From NCBI RefSeq assembly GCF_002994745.2, contig NC_037094.1:62246139-62310138 (forward strand): DNA of 64,000 nucleotides, given 5' to 3'. The DNA is from Rosa chinensis. Taxonomy: Eukaryota > Streptophyta > Magnoliopsida > Rosales > Rosaceae. Position numbers and translations under genes: made by a program. The notes under the pieces were generated by a model. The model was not told where the DNA came from. It saw only the letters and a list, made by a program, of their open reading frames with translations, and did not search any database. The first letter of the stretch is position 1. Each line of letters opens with the position of its first letter. This document shows, piece by piece, positions 43,756-57,885 of this stretch.

Positions 43756-45642
43756 TGCTGCCATTACCCTATTAATGGAATAGGGTATGTGTTGATGGAT
43801 TGACCTATATGTGGAGTGGATGAAAGCATAGCTACTTATATGAAGTCTCTAGCTGGCCGTATTTAATCGATTAAAGTTTACGGGTGACCAAAGTAGAATC
43901 TCAATTTAATGATATGAGATACGCGTCGGTTTGTTGAAATTTTATCCATACTCATATTTTTTTCTACGATTCTTTCATTACTTTATCATTAAAGAAAAGT
44001 TTATTAATAAGATTAAGTTACACAAAAAATAAGAATATGAGAAGCCAATCAATTTGACGGATTCTTGGTCCATTTAGCAACCTTTTACATCTCAATGAAA
44101 ATGTAGTTAATTGGTTCGCTGCATTCTTACAAACTCGAGACACATACTTACAACAAACCTCATAAGAAACAATCTGAGAGTATCCTTAAGTAGATTCTCT
44201 TCAAGAGTTAAGCCAAACTCCTCTTCTCAAACATGAGAAACAACATACCATGCATCTGACTCTCCAATAGTAGAAGAGAAGCATAACTCAAGTGCCATTT
44301 TTCTCCTCTTTGAGCCCAACATTTTCCATATACTAAAAAACAGAAAAGGAAAGAAAAATCTGAATCGTTACCCTTAGTAATAGACGGTAAAAAAGTTAGC
44401 AAAAAAAGTTAACTAGTAAAAAACAAGGAAACAGAGAGGACCAAGGCTGCCGGTGTTTGACCCAGGACTGTCTTTGCACGTGGTCCCCACTCCAAGCCCA
44501 TGCTCACCACTCTCCAGTAGGCAATAGCTTAAGGGTTAAGGTATAAGTATAAATCCCCCAATTTAATTAATCAACTAATCTTTCTCCGTCAAGTAATTAA
44601 TTAAAGTAAAATTCCAAAAAAGAAAAAAGAAAAGAAATGGGGATATTCTTTATTCAAATTAAAGTTGCTTCCCCAATGATTCTATATTTTTCCATTTCAC
44701 ACACGGAACCAAAAATGGGTCAGAAATAAGAAAAGCATGGCCGTGCTGGGACCCACAACACCATGTGAGTGGCTTCTAGTTTAGCGGGAAATTATAGAGG
44801 GATGACTAAAGAAGCGTGTCCCCACTACAACGTTCGACTTTGGAGAAACATTTTTTTTGTTCGACATTAATTTAATAATGTCTTCTTTATTAAATTATTA
44901 TTAATTTAATAATTTAAAAAAAAAAAACCTAACAAAACTCGCACGCCGAAAAGCAACAAGAACCCGGGGGGAGGGGGCTCCGGTTCGCCACGTCATCTTT
45001 CCGTTACATTTGTGGACGCCTACGTGCGCTTTATTCTCGGCATCTTCATTAAAATTCTGCATTATAAGTCTGATCCCAGTCCGACTTCACTTCACTCCCC
45101 AAAACGACGCCGCTTCGTTCTCTCTGATATTATTCTCACCGACCTGGCCTAGATTTGTTGGGACTTTTGAAATCCAAAAAATGAAAAATCCGAACTTTAA
45201 AAAAAAAAAGTGGAAATAAATTTCAAAAAAAGGAAATTACCAGTTCACAAGTGTGACTAAAACCTACACTTCAAAGTTGGGCATATGTCCCATTTTTGCC
45301 ACAGCTCAAAAGAACCAAAATTCAAGGGGTTCAATTATACACAAGAAGCTTTTGGAAGAAGCCAACTTTCTTTCCTTCTGTTGTTTTTTTGGTCTTCCAA
45401 AATCTCTAGCATTTAAGTTGATCTCCTTCACTTTCTCTTTCTCTCTCTCCTCTCTGTTTCTCTGTAACCCTTGTCTTCTGCATTGTTATTGTTCTGTTTT
45501 TTTATTTCACTAGCCCAAGTTGGATTCATATGTGAGTTTTGTGTTTTGGATTTTGGGGTTTTCTGGTTTTTTTGTTTGTGGGTTTTTGAATTTTTTTTTT
45601 TTGGGTTTTGGGTGCAGGTAAAGGAGAAGAAACCCAGAAGAT
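43756..45642. other. Upstream region and 5' leader of the 22-exon gene
   Basis: No protein-coding gene seen. 44730-45180 is relatively GC-rich with G/C runs, as near a promoter. A 5' UTR rich in CT/TTC pyrimidine tracts (45360-45460) precedes the ATG. A 'GGTGCAG' at 45611-45617 could be the acceptor of a 5'-UTR intron. No clear TATA box was assigned. Confidence 0.4.
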
Positions 45643-48473
45643 ATGTTCACTGAAGGACTGGATAGGAGCGCCCTTCGTTGGGTTAGAGAGGTCTGCTTCT
45701 TCTTCTTCACATTCTCATTACCCCTTTTTCTTTTGATTTTGAATTTTCTGAGTTTGTGTGCAGTGGCTTTTTGGTCTGCTTTGAGTGAATGCTACTTCTG
45801 CTTTTTGTGTTCTATTGTTATTAGGATCTGGGTTTGTGTGTACATAAACTTGAACTTGAACTTGAACATTCTTGTGTTGTTTGGAGTAGGAAAGTGTTTT
45901 TGGAATTGATATTTAGTGTGTGGGTTTTGTTGTTAATCAGAAGAAGGAAGTTCCATTCTCTGCAACTTCCAATTTGGGATCCAGAATTGATCCGGTTACA
46001 CATATTCGGAGTGGTAGTGGAGGCAGAGGATTTGGGCTTCCCCCGCCGGCTAAATTTAGAAGTGGCCACTTGCCCTCCAATGCCGTACCCGTTTCTCGGG
46101 CAATTCCTGGTGATGAGGATGAAAGTGGGTCCGCTTCTGATAATGACAGAACCACTGATTCTGAAGACGGTGTGTATGGGGGTAGATACTCACTGGATTC
46201 ATCACCGCAAGATGAGAGGATTCCAAGTGCCGCTAGTGCTCATAGGTATGGGAAACCGGCAAATGGGCAACCGCATTACAGCAGTGATTATATGTACTCG
46301 GATGTTAGTTCATCGATGGACACTGTTGTGGGGAGACAGAAGCCTGTGACGGAGAGGATGGCGAGGGGGAATGAGAGGTATCCGGTTGGGCAGAATGGTT
46401 ATGCCGAGGATGAGTCATCTGATTCGGCTGCGAGCTCAGAGTTTTCTACTTCACAAGCAGGAGGAGGAAGTATCAACAGTGCGGTGCCACGTAGTAGAGC
46501 TTATGCTTCGGAAGGATATGCCTCGAGTGTGCAGTCAAAGAGGAACTTGGGAAGTACTGCTGAAAAGGTTTGTATTGCTTTACTTTTACTAGCATTGTTG
46601 TTTGACATCAAAAGTAGCATTCTGTTGAACTCCTAGTTGATGCATTATTCTTGTTTCCTATTAGTTGATAAATAGTGGATACTATGCCTTTGTTTATGTT
46701 ATACGTCAGAAAAGCAAAGTTGTGTGTGAGTCTACTATGATACTGATGCTCTTGCTATTTTTCAGGGTTTGCATTCCAGAAATCTGCAGGGTGAAAAGTT
46801 ATCTGACGACGATGATGTTCCCAGTGCACCACCATTTTGTGGTGAAGCTCAGGAAATTAAACAGGACAATGAGAAAAGTCCATCTAGAATACCTAGGACA
46901 CAACATACAACCTCTTCGTCAGACCAATTTGTAAGGTATGTATGTTATTTCAATGTCTCTAGTTTCAATAAATGGATCCTTTAATGCCTAAGCTTAGAAA
47001 GCATGCGAGACTTTTGTTTTCCCAAACATATACCCTTGAGGCATACTGCTATTATTTTTATGTTTTCCAAAAAAGAGTTGAACATTCATACATACACATA
47101 CTCACACACACAGACACATACACACAGATATATAACATTTGGGTAAGCGACCAACTCATTTATTGTCTGTTCACAGAACTACTGATACTTCCGAAGCTGC
47201 TGTGTCCTCATGTCCAGCTCGCGTTCCCACATTTTATGCAAGGTATCTCTAACCAATACGATAACTGCAGATGGTGTATATGCTGTTATCCTTAGTTTCC
47301 ACCGTATAAGAGTTTATTGACTGTGCTTGTGCTTTTTTGTTAATCAATACCAGTGCTCTTGGGCCATGGCACGGTGTCATCGCATATGATGCATGTGTGC
47401 GTCTTTGCCTTCATGCTTGGGCAATGGAGTGCATGGAAGCTCCCATGTTTTTGGAAAATGAATGTGCTCTATTACGAGATTCATTTGGGTAAGTCTACGC
47501 AAATTCTTGCTCTCAATTTAGTTCACCTTTTGATTCATTCTTGGACTAGATCCTGTTGCTGTGTCCCAAGTTTTGGGGATAAATCCTTGCTTGAATTCAT
47601 AATGTAAACATATTTTACTGAACTGCTGCACCAGGTAATTCATTGCTCTGTGTTCTTTTGTGGTGCATTATCAAAACACCATTCTTTTTTGCAACTTCTA
47701 TTTGGCTGAATGCTAAAAGTAAAAGGTTAGGTAACAGTGGCATATAGAAAATTCGAATATCGTGGAAGACGTTAACAATGTTTTGATCTGACTAGTTGGT
47801 GTCCTGTTTAATGCTGAAAACTTGACACTTAAACTGTACTTCCATAATTTAGAAAGATATGCTGCATGATCTGCAAAACTGTCTTGAATTATATCTTTTC
47901 CACTGTTGACACTTCTAATCTTGTTATAACCTTGTTAAAACTGTAGTTTACGGCAAGTGCTTTTACAATCAGAGGAAGAGCTGTTGGCGAAGCGCACTTC
48001 AGAGCTTGCCAGTGAGAAAGCTGCTCCAAAACCTAAGAAAATAGTTGGGAAGATGAAAGTGCAAGGTAGTATTTCATGCCGGTTTTTGTATTCTTACTGG
48101 TCAGGTCCCTGATAATGAGACCATCCTGAATTTTTTCATCTGCAGTGCGTAAAATTAAAGTGGGTCTGGAGCCCCCTACTGGATGTAGTATTACTGCGCT
48201 AAGGCCACCAGTTATCAAACTGGACGCCATTCGATCTCGCTTCTTCAGCTTACAGTCTACAATCACTTCTGGATGGCAAGCCCTTCGGAACATTCGTGTT
48301 GCACCTCGTATACCTGCAAATGGTTCTTTTTCACGTCAAAGTCTGGCATATGTGCATGCTGGTACTCAGTATATAAAACAGGTGTCTGGACTCTTGAAAA
48401 CTGGAGTAACTACTCTGCGCAGCAGTTCGTCCTCATATGAAGTTGTGCAAGGTAAGAGAATGGAAAGCTTCAT

Positions 48474-48513
<40 letters not shown>

Positions 48514-51500
48514 TCACTCTCTCACTCATGACCCTTAAGTTCAACTTACCTGAGGGACACCCATGACTATAGATGTAGTAGATACAAAAAAAACTACATA
48601 GTCCAATGTTTTCCTACAATTTTTATACTATAATTGGCAAATCCATATATCCAGACCATCTTAAAGGTTTTAAGAATTACCTATACATTTAAAATATTAT
48701 ATTCTTAGAGTATGTAACAAATTGTTCTTTTATGTCCGGGCAATATGTTCAGGAATTTACAGTCTGCTTATTAGGCAGCCTTATTAACTTCTTGTTTTCA
48801 TGCTAACAATTTTTCTGATATATACTGTTATATCAGCAATTCGGTAGCTATAAATTTTGATTATCTTCAAATTTTGTTTTTAATGAAAAACGCTTACTGT
48901 TAATTGGAATCAGAAACATACTCTTGTCTGTTGAGACTGAAAAGTTCAGCTGAAGAAGATGTCATCAAAATGCAACCTGGATCTGGTGAAACTCACGTCT
49001 TGTATGTTATCTTGTCCCTATTATTGTTTTTATTTTATTATTATTATTATTTTTTAAACTTGTAAATAAACTTTATCTGCTGAGAGAGGTACTGACAATT
49101 TTTACAGCTTTCCAGAGAGTTTGGGAGATGAGCTAATAATTGAAGTCCTTGATTCAAAGGCAAAGCATTTTGGCCGAGTCCATGCTCAAGTGGCAACTAT
49201 TGCTGATGATCCAGTAATACTCCTCAATCCTGACAGTACTAGATGAATAAGTTAAAATGATAATGCTTCTGGTAAAAAGGCTCATCTCAATGTTGAATGC
49301 AGGCTGACAAGCAGCGCTGGTTCTCTGTCTATTGCGAACCTGAACATGAGCTTGTAGGAAAGATACAGCTATCTGTATATTATTCAACAAGTTCAGATGA
49401 GACTCCCAAGGTGTGCTTTCATACATTAGTAGCCTTTAAATATATCAGTTATTAAGAGTTTCTCCATCTGTTGTGCTGTAAATGAATTTTAAAATGTTTT
49501 GACTACAAAAGAACAAGGAGAGAAGAGTAACAAGATAAGGGAATATAGAATAGAGTGTTTCTTTGTTGTTTGAACTTATAATATTGTATGAAGAATGATC
49601 AATAATTTATTCCCTGAACATGGGAATATGGATACTCCATCTTATAATATTGATTACAATAGCTTTGTGATATTATTTTCTTTGTTATTCAGTGTAGATT
49701 AGCTTTATAAATAGTTATTAATTATTAAGAGTTTCTCTATCTAAAGTGCCATAAATGAATTTTATACAAAAAACACGAAGAAAAAAGAAAAACAAGATAA
49801 GGGAAAATACTAAAATAGTATAGCGTGTTTCTATGTTGTTTGATCATTTAATACTGTATGAAGAATGATCAATAATTTATTCCCTGAACATGGTAATATA
49901 GATGCCTCATTTTATAATATGGATTACAAAATAGTGTCGTTATATTATTTGTCTTGTCATTCAGTGTGGCTCGGTTGCGGAAACGGTGGCATATGACATC
50001 GTTTTAGAAGTTGCTATGAAGGTTCAGCATTTTCAACAAAGAAGTCTATTGTTGCATGGTCCATGGAAATGGCTTTTAACAGAGTTTGCATCATATTATG
50101 GCGTTTCTGATGTATACACCAAGCTAAGGTAAGAAATGTGATGGATTGGTTGTTTGTTCCTATTTAAATGATATGGCCATGTAAAACATTGCTATTTGTT
50201 CCTGATTTCGTATCTGAATCATGCTTTTGATGTGTGAATCCTACAGATACCTATCTTATGTTATGGATGTAGCAACACCAACGGCTGATTGCCTGAATTT
50301 GGTGTATGATTTGCTAAAGCCGGTATTAATGAAAGGCCACAATAAAAGCATGTTGAGTTTCCAAGAGGTAGAAATTGCACTGTCTTGAAACATCTATCAT
50401 CGTTTCTTGTTTTGATACTAATTTTAATGTTTTGACTAGCTTATCTTGTTTGGTTTAGTTTTTAACAGAATGTCTAATATTTTTGGTTGTCACAGAACCG
50501 TATATTAGGAGAAACTAAGGACCAAATAGAACGAATTCTTGGGCTAGCATTTGAGAACTATAAGTCTTTGGATGAATCATTGCTTTCGGGTATTATGGAG
50601 GTTTTTCGACCGGCTACTGGGCGTGCTGCACCTGCTTTGGAGCCTGCTGTTAAACTTTTCACGCTTCTTCATGATGTCTTGTCTCCTGAGGTTCAGACTG
50701 CTTTATGCCACTATTTCCAGGTTTGAGGAACTTTCGGTTTATTTAACAATGGTTGCTGTCATTGATATATCTGTTTGTTTTTCTAAGTGGTAGACGTTGG
50801 CAGGTTGCTGCGAGAAAGAGATCCAGAAGGCATTTGACTGAGACTGATGAATATACTACAAACAACAGTGAAGGAATTTTGATGGATCCTTTGACTATTG
50901 CTACAGCTTACCAGAAAATGAAATCCCTGTGCCTTAATATTAGGAATGAAATCCGTACTGATATTGAGATCCATAATCAGCATATACTCCCCAGGTATAT
51001 ACCTCTAAACCATCTAGTGAACACATCTAAATCTGATTTATGGCAAAACCAACTATCATGTTTTGCTGCTTTTTTTTTTTTTTTTTTCCAACCAGTGGCT
51101 TATTCTAGTGTTCGCTAAATGATAAGTTGTTGACAAAGTGATGGCATGCATGTTCTAAGGATCATTTGTTGTCTACAGATCCTGTCAATACCTCATTATT
51201 ATTAACAAATAATATTAATAATTTTTAATTTCATTTCAACATATATATTCATGTGCATGAGCTCTGATGTTGGACAAAATTGTTTTGTGCTATCTCGAAC
51301 ATAACAACTCAATGTCTCAATCTCTTAATTTCAAATTTTGAGGCCTCAGTTGAAAACCGTAAATTGCCACTCTTTGATACTCAAGTCATATTATGTATAA
51401 AATAATGTAACTAATTTTTTATATGATCTGAAATCAGTTATATCGAATTTTGAGATGCAAACAACTGTTTAAGTCTGATTATTGATGATTACTTTTAACT

Positions 51501-54261
51501 AAATCCCTCTGAATAGATTGCACAGTTAAGGTTTTTCTGTTCCTTCTATTGACACATCCATCTCACACAATATTTTGATCAAATATGGACTTGAGGTTTA
51601 GGGTTAACACAGTTGGACTCTGTTTCCTTTCGTTGCGTGAATTTAGAAACATCACACCTTTTGTTACTCACACTGCAGTTGTGAAAAGTATCCAAATGTA
51701 TACCTTAGTGAATCATATTTACATTATTTCCTTTTCATAGCGGAAATCATTCTTCTCTTACGTGTTCAAGAATATGGAAGCTGCATCACTACTTCATGTC
51801 ATGCAATCCATATCCATGTGGCTAATCTGCATTGTTTTTTTTTGCTTTGGTGGTTATTCTGGTGTCTGAATGGCGAGCATTTATTCTAATGGTTGTGAAC
51901 TTTCATTGATCAGTTTCATAGACCTCCCACATCTGGCAGCATCCATATACAGCACAGAGCTATGTGCTAGATTGCGAGCTTTCCTCATTGCTTGCCCACC
52001 ATCAGGCCCTTCATCTCCCGTAGCAGAACTTGTTATTGCCACAGCAGATTTTCAGAGGGACCTTGCCAGCTGGAACATCAGGTAATAATAATATTTTTTT
52101 TTCTCTTTCCAACTATTGTTAATTTATTGATTACTTGGTTTTTGTGGGTCTCACCAATTTTTTTGTTATTTCAGTCATATTAAAGCTGGAGTTGATGCAA
52201 AAGAATTGTTCCACCTATATATTATGTTGTGGATTCAAGATAAGCGCCAAAGTTTGCTCGAAGTATGCAAATTAGACAAGGTACATATGTTAAACAATAG
52301 CATTGTTGTACACATGCCAGACTTTCTTTTTGGATCATACCCATTATATATTGGACAGAAAATAGGGGTAGATAACACGGATATGTACAAATATGTATAT
52401 ATTTCTAATTTCTTGGGGAATATTTTAACTTATCAGCTCAATAAGGTACCTAAAGTTTTTGCACTTGCAGGTGAAATGGTCGGGAGTTAAGACACGACAT
52501 TCGACAACTCCTTTTGTTGATGAAATGTATGAGCGTCTCAGAGGAACTTTGACTGACTATGAGGTCATCATTTGCCGATGGCCAGAATATACCCTTGTTT
52601 TGGAGAATGTATGTCAGATTTTTCATGCCTCAAACTTTTCTCTTCAAGTTTGGTATTTGTCCATTGCCATTGCACCCACCTCCACCATTCACTTGGAACA
52701 GATTCTCAGGAATTTATGTTTGACATGTTTAATAACAGGCTATTGCTGATATTGAGAAGGCAATAGTAGAGTCCTTAGACAAGCAGTATGCAGATGTACT
52801 AGCTCCTTTGAAGGAAAATATGGGACCAAAGAAGTTTGGCCTTAAATATGTTCAGAAACTTGCCAAACGATCTGTGTGCTCATATACTGTTCCTGACGAG
52901 GTTAGTGTGACATCTTAAACTTGTTGCAGTGACCTCTATCTTGATGTTGCATTTGGGTAAAATTTTGATGTTGCATTTCAGCTTGGAATTCTGTTAAATT
53001 CGTTGAAGAGAATGCTTGATGTCCTCCGGCCCCAAATAGAAGTCCAATTCAGATCATGGGCTTCCTGTATGCCGGATGGTGGACAGTCAGCTCCTGGAGA
53101 GCGTCTTAGTGAAGTTACTGTAATGCTGAGAGCGAAGTTCAGAAACTACCTGCAAGCAGTTGTGGAAAAGCTGGCAGAGAATGTGAGTGTCTTTCTGATG
53201 ATGGCACATTTCTGGTTGAATTAGTTGCTATAAAAGAGTGTCAATAATAAGAATTATTTTATTTCGCAGAAATAATTATTAAGCCATCTAGTACAAATTT
53301 ATGCAAAGAGAAAACATGTTTTCAAAATTTACTGGATGAATATAGATATTCTAGTGTTCCACAACGTACAAAATGCCTTGTTCATTCTCAAAGAACAATT
53401 GAGCAAGTGCAGATTATTAAGTATGTTTCATACCATAGTGTCATCTTTATATTTTCTTTTGTTCCAACTTATCTTCAACAATTATGGCAGCCGCATTGAA
53501 TATTAGTGTTTAAAGGAATTCTTGGTCTTCTCCACATGTTTGCAGTATAAGCAAGCTCTCCCTTGTTCTATTCAGTATGGTGACTGGATACTTAAGATTA
53601 AGTAGTGATTTCATTTGAGGTTCCACTGATTTGTACCTTTTTCATTGTTCTAGACAAAGTTGCAGAGTGCTACAAAGCTGAAAAAGATTCTACAAGATTC
53701 AAAGGAAACTGTGGTAGAATCTGATGTAAGAAGTAGAATGCAGCCTTTGAAAGACCAGCTCACAAGTACAATAAACCACCTCCACACAGGCCTTGAGACT
53801 CATGTCTTCATTGCAGTCTGCCGAGGTTATTGGGATCGAATGGGACAAGTAAGTTCTTAAATTTGGGTATTTCAGGATTCCAGACCCTGGAATGATGATT
53901 TTGCTCGTCTAACATGTCTGTTTTCTGTCACAGGATGTGCTAAGTTTCTTGGAAAACCGAAAGGAAAATAGATCTTGGTACAAGGGCTCACGAGTTGCTG
54001 TCTCTGTAAGTGTTGATATCTCCAACCCAACCCTTCCCCACTTTTCTTTACCTTTACGGATCTGTAATTTCCCTTCTAATATGCAACCTATTTTTCAATG
54101 ATTTGCAGGTTTTAGATGACACATTTGCATCACAGATGCAGCAGTTGTTGGGTAATGCACTGCTGGAGAAGGACCTGGAGGCCCCGAGATGCATTATGGA
54201 AGTCAGATCGATGCTGTGTAAGGATGCAGCCCATCAGAAGGACAACAGCTATTACTTTTAG
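45643..54261 (+). CDS. 22-exon gene for a large plant protein with a C2-like segment (At4g24610-like)
   Basis: Exons: 45643-45690, 45941-46567, 46766-46935, 47177-47242, 47354-47488, 47947-48065, 48146-48451, 48914-49001, 49108-49213, 49303-49410, 49965-50128, 50247-50367, 50496-50720, 50804-50994, 51914-52081, 52175-52280, 52471-52608, 52739-52900, 52982-53182, 53654-53848, 53934-54005, 54109-54261. All junctions are GT-AG and phases agree, giving 3669 nt and 1222 residues. It starts MFTEGLDRSALRWVRE, followed by a disordered Ser/Asp-rich region to about residue 300. A C2-like beta-rich segment (ELIIEVLDSKAKHFGRV...WFSVYCEPEHELVGKIQLSV) and a long helical region follow, ending EVRSMLCKDAAHQKDNSYYF. 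Plant relatives are poorly characterised; membrane or trafficking roles are only inferred from the C2-like part. It appears intact and is the only spliced, undamaged gene here. Confidence 0.9.
48474..48527. repeat. (TC)n microsatellite in intron 7
   Basis: About 16 CT units, then CACTCT repeats, 22 bp after the donor site of exon 7. Confidence 0.9.
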
Positions 54262-55387
54262 ATACTAACATGTTAGTATGAGCAGAGGTCATGGAATGTG
54301 TCATCAAGTAGTGATCGGGGATGGTAACGTTTCTGATCAATCATCTTTTTGGCCTGCTTATATCAAAAACCATGTCGCTTTGGTTACTGATGATGTGTAT
54401 AAAGGCATAAAGCCCGGTGCTGCTAATTAATTTTGTAGAGAGAGCAAGCAACTCGGCTGCTCCAGTATCAAAAGCCTGCTCTGCTCTATGTTTCACATGT
54501 ACTTAGAAACTCGACTCACATTTTTGTAATACACATATATGGCCCAATAGCCTTGCCTTGACACAATTTTGTCATACAATGTTGAAAATGCTATGAACTC
54601 ATTCTTCCAAATACCGATCCATCTCACGCAGTTTTGTCTCATCCCGTTTTGGGTTTGTTCGACGAGGAAAGATGAGTGGTTCAACACTAGTACTTAAACT
54701 TCTCCAATGTGCTTGTTGTATTCTTGTCTGTAAGGAGATGTTTGTGTAAAAGCGCCTTTATTCAGTAAAACTTCAATTAGGAATGGCTTCAACTGGTGTT
54801 GATGGTGTTAGGAATTGAAATGGAGAATGGCTGCTGGAGTTATGGCTAATTTTGCAATACTATGGAGTAACATGGTGGCTGAAGTTTAAGCAGTAGTGAA
54901 GATAAAATACAAGGAATGAGCTTTTTTCATCTCTATTAATAAAGCGAAGCATGAGTTTATTGTTCATCTTTGGAAAAGTTTCCAACTTTCGAAATTGCTT
55001 ATGGTTAGCGAAGTAAATTATACAAAGACTGAGACTAAGATCTGGCTTTTGCCTACACAGAGAAAAAGAGGAGACGAAAAATGAGTTTGAAAAATAGAAA
55101 GAATTGATGGGATCAAAGTAAGCTTCAGTGTAGAAATTGCAGCTTTCTGTTGGAAGCCCGGAACTTACCTCTGTCATATAACCTGAAATTTCGATCAGAG
55201 CGGATCCAAATTTAAATCCCCAAGTCCTCTTCTTCTTCTTTCTTCTTTTTTCATTTTAAAAAAATTGTCAAATAAATAATCTGGTATATATTTTTTGGGT
55301 TTAGATAAAATATTTTTATCTATTTAAAGTAAATAACAACATATTATACGTGTTTCTATATAAAATAAACTAAATTAGATAAAAATA
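54262..55387. other. 3' flank of the 22-exon gene
   Basis: Likely 3' UTR to about 54750 (T-rich, near TTTTGTAATACACATATA). No further gene recognised. Confidence 0.4.
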
Positions 55388-55735
55388 TTGGTACAGGTTC
55401 AAGTGGGAGAAATTGAAAGTCACTATTATAATAACAGTGTGCAAATAAAACATACGGATAAGGGTGTGATCTATCAGTTTTATATATTTTTATTTTATTT
55501 ATTATTATATTGTCTTAGATACATACTGATATTGGTATCTAGTAAGTCTCAATATTTGGATTTGTCACGGTTATGTGTATCTATTAAACAAATGAAAAAG
55601 AAAATAACAAAGGGTGTCATTTGCTCTATCAAACCATACTGTTACAAAAGTGTGTCTAATAAGAAGAGGGTGGCTAGTAGCCAAGTTTCTAGTAGTGAAT
55701 GTCATGGTTATGGAGTCATTCTTGTTCATTAATGA
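55388..55735 (+). mobile_element. CACTA-like MITE copy 2
   Basis: Homologous over its length to the reverse complement of 15345-15655. The core begins CACTATTATAATAACAG (about 55421) and ends TTTCTAGTAGTG (about 55698), i.e. inverted CACTA-type ends about 280 bp apart. No transposase. Confidence 0.55.
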
Positions 55736-56280
55736 AGGTTATTTTTCTTTGCCAAAAATATTATCCTTTTAGATCTTGAGAATTTATGAGATTTTTGCTT
55801 CTCTTAGCTTTTATTAGGGGGGTAATGTGCACATGCATGTAAACACTTTTGTTTCATACAATACATAAATTAGCACACACATTGTGCAAGTTTTATTCAT
55901 ATCTGTTAACTTGCGCTTACAAACAAATATAATTTTTTTTTCTCCAACATATAAGTTTCATGTTGAATATGTGACTTATGAGTTATGGATGTACCTTACT
56001 TATCAAATTAATGTGCCAACAAGTTTCTTATCTTCGAATATATTCTGAAAAGGTACAGCATAAACATTTAAAAAAAAAATTACAAGACAAATGCTGCCCT
56101 AACTTGATCTAAAACTTAATCGCTAAGCATTGCAGTTTAAATTACTCGTTGTATATATGTCAAAAAAATAAATGACCATTAGTATATAGAAAAAGAAAAT
56201 CATACATGGACATGTACTTATATTCATTGTATACAGCAAATAAAAATGATTCCTGTCAAAATACACGCATGTACACCTTG

Positions 56281-56746
56281 ACTATTACTCGCTTTTGATC
56301 AATTGGATCTCAAATGGTATTTTCCTCTTGACATGGAATTCTTTCATCTAGAGAAAATAACCTAAACAATGAAAATCCTCAACAAGCTAATTGGAATTTA
56401 CTCAACTGTTGAAATCATGCCAACTTGAAACATTGCTGTTTTTACTTCAGTTAGAGAATTTCACCAAATGGAGTGTTGATGGATTTATGGGAAAGATCAG
56501 TTCAAGACCCTCGGTGGTTTCAATTCAAGACTTTAAGGGCAATAGGAACCATCTCAATCTCGGTGTTTCTTTTGTTTCAGGTCGTTGTCGGCAAACAATT
56601 AATAGCAAACCTAATGATGATTGTTTGGGTATGCACTAGCATCAAATTAAACTAGAAGAGAACGAGAAAAACTTTGTTGGGTGTATTATAATGAGGGCAA
56701 AGTTGGAAATTATAGGAGAATTTTTTATTTGCTGGGTATACTAAGA
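56281..56746 (-). mobile_element. Truncated Mutator-like element (right arm)
   Basis: Equivalent to 41554-41090 of the left-arm element. The outermost about 20 bp of the terminus (the GGGTGTTTCTG side) are deleted at 56746, and the far half is absent because the arm homology stops at 56281. Confidence 0.75.
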
Positions 56747-56987
56747 AATTTGCTGGGTATATTTCATTTTTGTTTGCCAAAAGAATGACAGTGAGGGTGC
56801 AATTGCAATTTTTTTGGACAAAAAAAAACAGACAATAACAAATTAGAGAATAAAAAAATTAACAGAAAAGATAGAATTAAGATGTATAAAATCCATTCAA
56901 CTCGATGATATGCATTATTAATATCTAGCTTTAAAACCATTCTATGGTCATAACCACTTGTTTGTGTTCTAATTGAATGAATAGTTT

Positions 56988-57885
56988 ATAGATCTTTTGC
57001 TCTCGACTACTGGGAGCGGAAAAACCATATTTGTAGCTGCGGCCGATTTTTGAAATTTCGTTCTCGTCTAGTGGCAATCTGGCATCGCCTCGCCGACGTC
57101 GTGATGCTACCTGATTGGTGATGAATGCAATATAGTCCATAGCCCTGTGGGATTGTTGGCTTGAGGTGTTGAGCGAGATTGGTTGACGTAGTTCTTCTCC
57201 GGATCGAAGCTCTGTGGAGGAGCAACCATGGTTTCCGGGCAAGCTGATGGTGGTGGTGCCGACATCGAGATCGATTCACTGGTGGCTTGGGGGGCTGGGA
57301 TCCGAATTCTTTTGGAGTCGGACTGGGCGCTTCTAAGCTGTCTCGATGTGGCTTCGTGGCGGTGAACCAGATGTTTACGGCGGGGCGGTGGTGTTTGGCG
57401 TGTCACGGCAGCTAGCTGCTGGGGTGGGTCATCCGGCAATAGACTGCTTTGCGGCAGTGGGAGGTTGCAGCGCAAGGAGCAGTGAAGAGGAGGGGTGGAG
57501 AACTGAGCTTGACCAACTTCTTTGGGTCTTGGGTTGACTTTTCCTTGGGCCTTTTGGGCTCCTATTAGGTTAGATTTTTCTATTATTTCCATTTGTTTAG
57601 GGAACTCTATGTTAGTAAGTTAGTCTATTTCCAATAGTTCTATATTTGTTAGGGAACTAAGCACAACTGTGTGCTTTTAATGAATCTTCTGGAGTAGTAC
57701 CGAAGGAAGAGACCCCCTTTTTCTACATATTTGATGTCTAATGAATGGACATTTTCTATGTACAACTGTGGGTATTAACATATCTTATTGTCTGTCTGTT
57801 GATGGTAGTTGAAGGGTATGTAATGGCCATTCTGGCTTGAGATGAATATATCGCTACCCTTCGGGGTTTGATTAAAAAAAAAAAA
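56988..57885 (+). mobile_element. Full-length 898-bp poly(A) retroelement (right arm)
   Basis: Target duplications AATTGAATGAATAGTTT lie at 56971-56987 and 57886-57902, and an A-run ends the element at about 57873-57885. The 5' two-thirds is GC-rich; antisense to it an open frame of 161 codons (57592-57107) is Pro/Ser/Gln-rich and probably not a gene. It is related to 15722-16632. It lies nested in the LINE RT relic. Confidence 0.8.

Noticed and set aside
57107..57592. 161-aa Pro/Ser-rich open frame in the right arm
   Set aside because: Antisense to the GC-rich head of the poly(A) retroelement and absent from the deleted left copy; composition explains the open frame.
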